This document shows positions 6,409 to 11,818 of a stretch of 11,818 nucleotides of DNA, piece by piece. How positions within the stretch are numbered: position 1 is the first letter of the stretch; the number at the start of each line of letters is the position of its first letter. Source of the DNA: Limisphaerales bacterium (GTDB lineage Bacteria > Verrucomicrobiota > Verrucomicrobiia > Limisphaerales > UBA11358). A program made the translations under genes and the position numbers. Below the pieces are notes generated by a model. The model worked only from the letters and a program-made list of their open reading frames with translations, was not told the DNA's origin and did not search any database. The stretch lies in NCBI GenBank assembly GCA_003455565.1, contig DMQW01000446.1:878-12695 (forward strand), read 5' to 3'.

Positions 6409-6414
6409 CTCCGC

Positions 6415-7167
6415 GTGAGCAACGCCTTTTACGATTCCGGCGACCAGCGCGCCGCGAAGGTCAACGACCTCTTCGCCCGCATCGCCCGGCGTTATGATTT
6501 TTTGAACGACCTCCAGAGTTTCGGCCTGCACCGCTGCTGGAAACGTCGCGTCGCGAATCTGGCGCAAATAAAAAATGGCGACCGCGCACTCGATTTATGC
6601 TGCGGCACCGGCGACATCGCCTTCGCGCTCGCCCAACGCGGCGCGGAAACCACCGGCCTTGATTTCAGTGAAAAAATGTTGGCCGTCGCCAAAAACAGAA
6701 GCCAGAATAAAAATCCGCCCTCCGCCCTCCGCCCTCTGTCTTCCGTCTTCCGACCTCCGATTTTTCTTCAAGGCGACGCGCAGCAACTGCCGTTTCCTGA
6801 AAATGCCTTTGACGTTGTCACCGTCGGCTACGGTTTGCGGAACCTGACGAGTTGGGAACGCGGGTTGGACGAAATGCACCGCGTAGCCCGGCCCGGCGCG
6901 CGGCTCATCGTGCTGGATTTTGGCAAGCCGGCGAATGCGCTCTGGCGCGCGGTTTATTTCACGCACTTGAAGATGTCCGTGCCGCTCATCGGACTGCTGT
7001 TTTGCGGCCACGCGTCGGCTTACGCCTACATTTTGGAATCGTTGAAACATTATCCGGCGCAACTGGCCGTGGCGGAAAAGATGCGCCAACTCAAACTGAC
7101 CAACGTCCGCGTCATCAACCTGCTCGGCGGCGCGATGGCGATCAATTACGGGGAAAAGCCGGTTTAG
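6415..7167 (+). CDS. ubiE: Demethylmenaquinone/2-polyprenyl benzoquinol methyltransferase UbiE/MenG
   Basis: This 250-residue class I SAM-dependent methyltransferase adds the C-methyl group in the last steps of menaquinone (and in some bacteria ubiquinone) synthesis at the inner face of the membrane. The N-terminus AKVNDLFARIARRYDFLNDLQSFGLHRCWK is the UbiE signature. The SAM-binding motif LDLCCGTGD is at 59-67, GLDFSEKML at 81-89, GDAQQLPF at about 120-127, and the family motif GYGLRNLTSW at about 138-147. The C-terminus GGAMAINYGEKP is typical. Residues about 101-115 are encoded by six heptanucleotide repeats and look like an added loop between beta strands 2 and 3 of the fold. The start is GTG at 6415, with no Shine-Dalgarno sequence. 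Which quinone is made cannot be decided here. Confidence 0.94.
   Translation: MSNAFYDSGDQRAAKVNDLFARIARRYDFLNDLQSFGLHRCWKRRVANLAQIKNGDRALDLCCGTGDIAFALAQRGAETTGLDFSEKMLAVAKNRSQNKNPPSALRPLSSVFRPPIFLQGDAQQLPFPENAFDVVTVGYGLRNLTSWERGLDEMHRVARPGARLIVLDFGKPANALWRAVYFTHLKMSVPLIGLLFCGHASAYAYILESLKHYPAQLAVAEKMRQLKLTNVRVINLLGGAMAINYGEKPV
6718..6759 (+). repeat. Heptanucleotide tandem repeat inside ubiE
   Basis: Six tandem 7-base units (6718, 6725, 6732, 6739, 6746, 6753) share the consensus YCYTCYG, with the third-position variants A or T or C at the unit start. The array is 42 bases, so six units preserve the reading frame (three units make seven codons). It encodes PSALRPLSSVFRPP, which resembles nothing in the methyltransferase core. 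Similar 7-base arrays are known in cyanobacteria (STRR sequences). Confidence 0.85.
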
Positions 7168-7203
7168 ATTTCGCGCGAAGGATACGAAGAAATCATTTGC
7201 CGC

Positions 7204-7404
7204 TCACTGCCTCGGACCCGGCAATATGTTGGGGGCCGTGTTGGTGGGGGTGAAGGTGATTAAGACGCTGGGAGCGGCGTTCACACTTTGAATGTGAGAT
7301 GCCTGCCTCTTGTTCTTGGATGGGTGAGCAGGCGCGTAGCTGCTGTAACAAAGCACAAGAACTCCCAATAGCACCAAAATCCACACGGTCGATTTTTTCT
7401 TCAT
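7204..7404 (-). CDS. Small putative exported protein
   Basis: This is an open frame of 66 residues from the ATG at 7404. It begins MKKKSTVWILVLLGVLVLCYSSYA: a lysine-rich start, then a hydrophobic stretch of about 15 residues, as in a signal peptide or membrane anchor. The rest is short, rich in Pro, Asn and Ser, and has no motif I recognise. A longer version would begin further up at 7449, but its extra 15 residues would spoil the signal-like start. No Shine-Dalgarno sequence or clear promoter is present. LVLC does not meet the lipobox rule at -1, so a lipoprotein is unlikely. It lies just downstream of the hydrolase gene on the same strand. It may be real or a chance frame. Confidence 0.4.
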   Translation of the reverse strand: MKKKSTVWILVLLGVLVLCYSSYAPAHPSKNKRQASHIQSVNAAPSVLITFTPTNTAPNILPGPRQ

Positions 7405-7445
7405 AATAAATAGACACCGTTGCTGCTCTTTTTGTATAAAAAATT

Positions 7446-8318
<873 letters not shown>

Positions 8319-8425
8319 CTAACGCAGCTTGGGAAAAAATAAAATGGAAAAACTTTTCTGCGGTGGCTGAAAGAAACTTACTTGCCGGGCCGTAGCTTAT
8401 GCGCGGTTGATTGTCCCCCCGCCTA

Positions 8426-8477
8426 CGCTGTGCTTCGGCGCGGCAGCCTTCGCTTTCACTGCGTTCAAGCGAAGGCT
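8426..8477. repeat. Double-hairpin palindromic element next to tRNA-Lys
   Basis: There are two stems. AGCCTTCGCT (8445-8454) pairs perfectly with AGCGAAGGCT (8468-8477) across a 13-base loop. Just left of it, GCTGTGC (8427-8433) pairs with GCGCGGC (8438-8444) through G-U pairs around a TTCG tetraloop when read as plus-strand RNA. The large stem ends on the CCA tail of tRNA-Lys, so on the minus strand it forms directly after the tRNA and may serve in termination or 3' processing. There is no T-run. The compact double-hairpin form suggests a dispersed repeat. The remainder of 8319-8425 shows nothing recognisable. Confidence 0.6.
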
Positions 8478-8552
8478 GGTGGGTTGGCGGGGACTCGAAC
8501 CCCGGACCAATGCCTTAAAAGGGCAATGCTCTACCAACTGAGCTACCAACCC
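8477..8552 (-). tRNA. tRNA-Lys (anticodon UUU)
   Basis: A full cloverleaf is visible on the minus strand. The acceptor GGGTTGG/CCAACCC, the D arm GCTC/GAGC and the T arm CGGGG-TTCGAGT-CCCCG all pair perfectly. The anticodon loop is CTTTTAA with TTT at 34-36 and A37. A73 and an encoded CCA (8479-8477) agree with lysine identity. The first anticodon-stem pair (27-43) is a T-T mismatch, leaving four good pairs. The body is 73 bases. Confidence 0.96.
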
Positions 8553-8566
8553 AGCGAGGACGTTGG

Positions 8567-8594
8567 AAAATAGATTAACCGCGTTTGAAAGCAA
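8567..8594 (-). promoter_or_regulatory. Promoter of tRNA-Lys
   Basis: On the minus strand, TTGCTT (8594-8589) and TATTTT (8572-8567) are separated by 16 bases, each matching 4 of 6 consensus positions or slightly fewer. The -10 lies 14 bases before the mature tRNA end, a reasonable distance for a short tRNA leader. It is divergent from the permease gene. Confidence 0.45.
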
Positions 8595-8618
8595 GATTTT
8601 TCCCCGCATCAATTGGGG

Positions 8619-8648
8619 TTGGCAGAATCGCCGCGCGACGTTTAATCT
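8619..8648 (+). promoter_or_regulatory. Candidate promoter of the LptF/LptG gene
   Basis: TTGGCA (8619-8624, 5 of 6) and TAATCT (8643-8648, 3 of 6) are 18 bases apart. The -10 ends 6 bases before the ATG at 8655, which would give a transcript without a leader. Confidence 0.35.
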
Positions 8649-8654
8649 GGCGCC

Positions 8655-9776
8655 ATGCGGTTGCACGACCGATACCTTTTTCGCGAACTCCTCACGCCGC
8701 TGGCATTTTGCCTCGGCGGTTTCCTTGTGTTCTGGATTTCGTTTTTTTTCTTCACCGAGATGGAGACCATTCAGGAAAGCAAACTGCGCCTGCTCGACAC
8801 GGTGGAATATGCCGCCGCCATGCTGCCGGGATTTTTTGTCATGGTGCTGCCCATCACGCTGCTGCTGGCCATGCTCTACGCGCTCACGCACCACGCGCGC
8901 CACAACGAAATCACCGCGCTCCGCTCCGCCGGCGTGAGCTTGTGGCGGTTGAGCGCGCCGTATTTTGTTGTCGGTCTGACTGCGAGTGGAATTTATTTTT
9001 TGCTGAATGAAGTCGCCGTTCCTAAATGTGCGGACTGGTCGGAACAAATTTTGTCCCGCTACGTCAAAAACGCCAATGATAACAAGGTTAAAACGCGATT
9101 AACTAATAAGGATTTCTACATCGCTCGCACCCATCGCCACTGGCATTTAGGTGAATACGATTCGGCGACGGCCACGATGTCCAACCCAAACGTGAACTGG
9201 ACTTTGCCCGACGGCTCGTGGAAGACGCTGAAGGCATCGCGCGCCGTTCGCACCAATGGCGTCTGGACTTTTTTTGATGTGCAACTGTTTGCGCAAGCCG
9301 GGCCGCACAGTCCGCTGCGCCCGGTTTATTCCACGAACCTGATGGCCATGCCGGAGTTTGACGAGACGCCGAAACAGATTTTGAGCGAAATCAAATTCAG
9401 CGACGCGCATACCTTGCGCGGTTCACGCGGCGCGGACATTCCGTTGACGGAACTGCGGGAGTATTTGCGGAACAACCCGGACATGTCCGGCGATGACGGA
9501 CATTATTTCTTCACAAAATACTACGGACGGCTCGCCGCGCCGTGGACGTGCCTGGTGGTGGTGCTGATTGCGATTCCGTTCGGCGCTGCACCGGGCCGCC
9601 GGAATCTGTTTTTTGGCGTGGCGGGCAGCATTTTTATTGGCTTCGCTTTTTTTGTTTTGCAAATGGTCGGCCTGGCGCTCGGCTCCGGCGGAACTTTGCC
9701 GGGCTGGCTCGCGGCGTGGTTGCCGAATATAATTTTCGCCCTCATCGGCATCATTTTGACGGCGCGGATCAGATGA
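8655..9776 (+). CDS. LptF/LptG-family LPS export permease
   Basis: This 373-residue inner-membrane protein belongs to the YjgP/YjgQ family. LptF and LptG form the membrane core that, with the LptB ATPase, extracts lipopolysaccharide and passes it to the LptC-A-D bridge. The architecture fits. Three membrane segments are at about 13-34, 52-77 and 101-118, a large periplasmic beta-rich region spans about 120-290, and three C-terminal segments are at about 296-312, 317-342 and 350-371. The cytoplasmic loop after the second segment carries NEITALRSAGVSL (84-96), the family's coupling-helix motif. The DRYLFREL start is somewhat closer to LptG than LptF, but I do not assign the symbol. The histidine kinase gene begins 10 bases after the stop, so the two may share a message. 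The partner permease is not in the window. Confidence 0.9.
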   Translation: MRLHDRYLFRELLTPLAFCLGGFLVFWISFFFFTEMETIQESKLRLLDTVEYAAAMLPGFFVMVLPITLLLAMLYALTHHARHNEITALRSAGVSLWRLSAPYFVVGLTASGIYFLLNEVAVPKCADWSEQILSRYVKNANDNKVKTRLTNKDFYIARTHRHWHLGEYDSATATMSNPNVNWTLPDGSWKTLKASRAVRTNGVWTFFDVQLFAQAGPHSPLRPVYSTNLMAMPEFDETPKQILSEIKFSDAHTLRGSRGADIPLTELREYLRNNPDMSGDDGHYFFTKYYGRLAAPWTCLVVVLIAIPFGAAPGRRNLFFGVAGSIFIGFAFFVLQMVGLALGSGGTLPGWLAAWLPNIIFALIGIILTARIR

Positions 9777-9786
9777 AATTTTTTCC

Positions 9787-11508
9787 GTGAGCGAGGAACT
9801 GCCCAAACCAAAATTGACGCCGGAGCGGATGAGTTTGCTCTATCAGGTGAGCAATATCATCCACTCCACGCTCGATTCGCAGGAGGCGCTCCAGCTTATC
9901 GTCAGCGAGGCCGTGCGCGTGATGCACGCGTCGAGCGGTTCGCTGGTGCTGATCAATCCCACGACCAGTTTTCTTGAAATCCACGCCGCGCAAAATCTCT
10001 CGTCCGTCGCGCGCAAATTAAAACTGCGCGTCGGCGAAGGCATCACCGGCTGGGTGGCGCGCCACGGCAAACCCGCGCGCGTCGGCGACGTGACGCAGGA
10101 CAAACGCTACGTCAGCGTGCGCCGCGATGTGCGCTCCGAACTCGCCGTGCCGCTGGAAGTCCAGGGCGAAGTGCGCGGCGTCATCAACGTGGACTCCGAC
10201 CGCGTGGATGCGTTTTCGGCGGACGACCAGGAACTATTGCAGGAGCTTGGCTTGCAGGCCGCGAAGGTGATCCATAACACCTGGCTTTACGAACAACTGC
10301 GTTTGAAAGTGAGGTTGATCGAGTTGCTTTCCAGCGTGAGTCGGACGATCAATTCAACTTTGAATCTGGACGAGGCGTTGCGCGCCATCACGCGCGAAGG
10401 CTGCGAATTGATGCGGGCGCGGATGTGTTCGCTGATGCTGCTGGACGAAACCCGCGAGTGGCTGGATTTGCGCGCGAGCCATGGTGCCGACGACGCCTAC
10501 ATCAACAAGCCCCGCCTCGGCGTCGGGGAAAGTTTGCTCGGCGTGGTCGTGCGGCGCAAAAAAGCATTGCAGGTCGCGAATGTGCAGGCGGATTCGCGCT
10601 ATCAAAATGTTGAACTGGCGCGGCGTGAAAACCTGGTTTCGCTGTTGAGCGTGCCGCTGGTTTTCGCCGGGCAGACGATTGGCGCGTTGAGCGTCTACAC
10701 GGCGCGGCCTTACAATTTTTCCAACGAGGAAATCCGAATTTTGAGCGCGCTGGCGGAGTTGTCGGCCATTGCGATTGAAAAGGCACGGCTCTACGAACGC
10801 ATCGTGGACGTGGAGGAACAATTGCGGCAGAACGAAAAATTATCCGCGCTGGGACTGCTCGCAGCGGAGGTCGCCCACGAAATTCGCAATCCGCTCACGG
10901 TGATGAAATTGTTGTATCATTCATTGAATCTGAAGTTCGAGGCAAAGGATCCACGCGCCAAAGATGCGCAGATCATCGAATCCAAAATCGAGCACCTGAA
11001 CAAAATCGTGGAGCAGATCCTGGATTTCGCGCGAACGACGGAACCAAAACTTGCGCCGGTGAATTTGAATGATCTGGTGGACGAACTGGGTTTGCTCGTG
11101 CGCCACAAATTGTCGAACCAAGGCATCAAGCTGGTGCGCGATTTGCAAACGGATCTGCCGCTGGTATCGGGCGATGCGCCACAACTGGAACAGGCGTTTC
11201 TGAATTTGATGTTGAACGCGGCGGAGGCGATGGCCGACGGCGGCACGTTGTCCATCCGGTCGCGCGCGGTTCGCGCCCGCGACAAGTCCGAACAAGTGAT
11301 GGTGGAGTTCAAGGATACTGGCGGCGGCATGACTGCGGAGCAGCAGCAGCGGGCATTCAAAACAATTCTGGCGACGACCAAAGCCAAGGGCAGCGGCCTC
11401 GGTCTGGCCATTGTCGGACGCATCATTGAGACGCATCATGGACAAATCCGCATCCGTTCGCGGGTCGGTCATGGCACGGCCATCCAGATTTTACTGCCGG
11501 TAAAATAA
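9787..11508 (+). CDS. Soluble sensor histidine kinase with two GAF domains
   Basis: This is a 573-residue two-component sensor kinase without membrane segments, so it senses a cytoplasmic signal. Domains in order are: GAF 1 at about 16-166; GAF 2 at about 176-335; a short coiled coil; the dimerisation/phosphoacceptor domain with His364 in EVAHEIRNPL; and the ATPase domain with N box NLMLNAAEAM (Asn477 region), G1 DTGGGM (510-515) and G2 GSGLGLAI (535-542). The segment FKTILATTK (524-532) replaces the usual FEPFFTTK. The kinase resembles NtrB-type sensors. No receiver domain is fused, and no response-regulator gene lies next to it; the only receiver in the window is the dead gene at 5994-6286. 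The start is GTG at 9787, the first in a frame that fits the GAF domain, with no Shine-Dalgarno sequence. The ligand is unknown. Confidence 0.93.
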   Translation: MSEELPKPKLTPERMSLLYQVSNIIHSTLDSQEALQLIVSEAVRVMHASSGSLVLINPTTSFLEIHAAQNLSSVARKLKLRVGEGITGWVARHGKPARVGDVTQDKRYVSVRRDVRSELAVPLEVQGEVRGVINVDSDRVDAFSADDQELLQELGLQAAKVIHNTWLYEQLRLKVRLIELLSSVSRTINSTLNLDEALRAITREGCELMRARMCSLMLLDETREWLDLRASHGADDAYINKPRLGVGESLLGVVVRRKKALQVANVQADSRYQNVELARRENLVSLLSVPLVFAGQTIGALSVYTARPYNFSNEEIRILSALAELSAIAIEKARLYERIVDVEEQLRQNEKLSALGLLAAEVAHEIRNPLTVMKLLYHSLNLKFEAKDPRAKDAQIIESKIEHLNKIVEQILDFARTTEPKLAPVNLNDLVDELGLLVRHKLSNQGIKLVRDLQTDLPLVSGDAPQLEQAFLNLMLNAAEAMADGGTLSIRSRAVRARDKSEQVMVEFKDTGGGMTAEQQQRAFKTILATTKAKGSGLGLAIVGRIIETHHGQIRIRSRVGHGTAIQILLPVK

Positions 11509-11510
11509 TT

Positions 11511-11541
11511 TTCTTCGGGTTGATCTTCTTCGGGTCTAATC
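11511..11541 (+). repeat. Two tandem 15-16 base repeats between kinase and pgi
   Basis: TTCTTCGGGT occurs at 11511-11520 and again at 11526-11535, and both copies continue into similar bases (TTGATC and CTAATC). There is no hairpin, so it is not a normal terminator. No function is evident; it could be slippage or a binding site. Confidence 0.5.
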
Positions 11542-11558
11542 GGATTTGCCGGCGCAAT

Positions 11559-11587
11559 TTGTCTTGCCGCGCTCCAGCTAAAATTAT
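11559..11587 (+). promoter_or_regulatory. Weak candidate promoter of pgi
   Basis: TTGTCT (11559-11564) and AATTAT (11582-11587) are 17 bases apart, each with 4 of 6 matches. The overlapping TAAAAT (11579-11584) is a better -10 but has no spaced -35. It lies 22 bases before the pgi ATG. Evidence is weak. Confidence 0.25.
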
Positions 11588-11609
11588 TCAATGCAACCTG
11601 ACGATTTTT

Positions 11610-11818
11610 ATGAACCTCACAAAATTGCAATGGTGGGAACGGTTTCAAAAGTATTACACCGGGTTTCCTGAACTGGGTCTGGCGATTGACTTGAGCCGGA
11701 TGAATGTGGACGACGCGTTTTTTGCGGCCATGGAACCGAAAATCCAAAAGGCGTTCACCGACATGGACGCTTTGGAACGCGGGGCCATTGCCAATCCAGA
11801 CGAGAACCGCATGGTCGG
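11610..11818 (+). CDS. pgi: Glucose-6-phosphate isomerase, 5' part (cut by window end)
   Basis: The frame starting at the ATG at 11610 is open to the last base and gives 69 residues. It begins MNLTKLQWWERFQKYY and contains LDLSRMNVDDAFF, DMDALERGAIANPDE and NRMVG. The last part matches the N-terminal signature of bacterial glucose-6-phosphate isomerases, where GAIANPDE and RMVGHYWLR occur. The enzyme interconverts glucose 6-phosphate and fructose 6-phosphate in the cytoplasm. It has a biochemical link with the hexose-6-phosphate mutarotase at 1439, although the two are far apart here. Most of the protein, including the catalytic residues, lies beyond the window. Identification by recognition of the N-terminus only. 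Confidence 0.82.
   Translation, partial: MNLTKLQWWERFQKYYTGFPELGLAIDLSRMNVDDAFFAAMEPKIQKAFTDMDALERGAIANPDENRMV

Noticed and set aside
7170..7179. TTCGCGCGAA palindrome after the ubiE stop as a terminator
   Set aside because: It has no loop and no T-run, so it cannot form a normal terminator hairpin.
11591..11671. 26-codon plus-strand open frame from an ATG just before pgi
   Set aside because: It overlaps the pgi start in another frame, has no recognisable motif and stops early. The pgi frame explains the sequence.

Overview
The window reads like ordinary chromosome from a GC-rich, Gram-negative bacterium, most likely a member of the Verrucomicrobiota (Pedosphaera/Limisphaerales type). That placement is an inference. 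It rests on the general look of the MutS, mutarotase and glucose-6-phosphate isomerase proteins, on the near absence of Shine-Dalgarno sequences before starts, and on palindromic and heptanucleotide repeats placed inside genes. An LptF/LptG permease indicates an outer membrane with LPS.

Layout, left to right. Bases 1-2338 hold the 3' part of mutS, followed after 4 bases by a hexose-6-phosphate mutarotase. From 2358 to 5094 there is a tightly overlapped run: a ribbon-helix-helix antitoxin, a PIN-domain toxin (together a VapBC module) and a DinG-type iron-sulfur helicase. Each start overlaps the previous stop. A second, unrelated VapBC module lies on the minus strand at 5105-5744, and a 33-base direct repeat copied from the 3' end of dinG brackets it. 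Next on the minus strand come tRNA-Gly(GCC) and a badly decayed CheY-like receiver gene (5994-6286).

The right half holds ubiE/menE-type methyltransferase (plus strand, 6415-7167), a possible small exported protein and a metallo-beta-lactamase-fold hydrolase (both minus). After these come a hairpin-rich repeat and tRNA-Lys(UUU) (minus). The plus strand then carries an LptF/LptG permease, a double-GAF soluble sensor histidine kinase and the first 69 codons of glucose-6-phosphate isomerase (pgi), cut by the window end.

The genes are mostly housekeeping: mismatch repair, sugar-phosphate metabolism, quinone biosynthesis, LPS export, tRNAs and one two-component sensor. Two toxin-antitoxin modules flank one DNA helicase. 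The most unusual features are: (1) a 72-base near-perfect palindromic element inserted in frame in mutS just before the ATPase Walker A; (2) a 42-base heptanucleotide repeat inserted in frame in ubiE; (3) the direct-repeat-bounded toxin-antitoxin cassette at the dinG 3' end; (4) a hydrolase whose conserved N-terminus has no ATG, GTG, TTG or CTG start; and (5) several promoter-like -10 boxes exactly 6 bases before start codons, suggesting leaderless transcripts. I saw no complete new multi-gene system.
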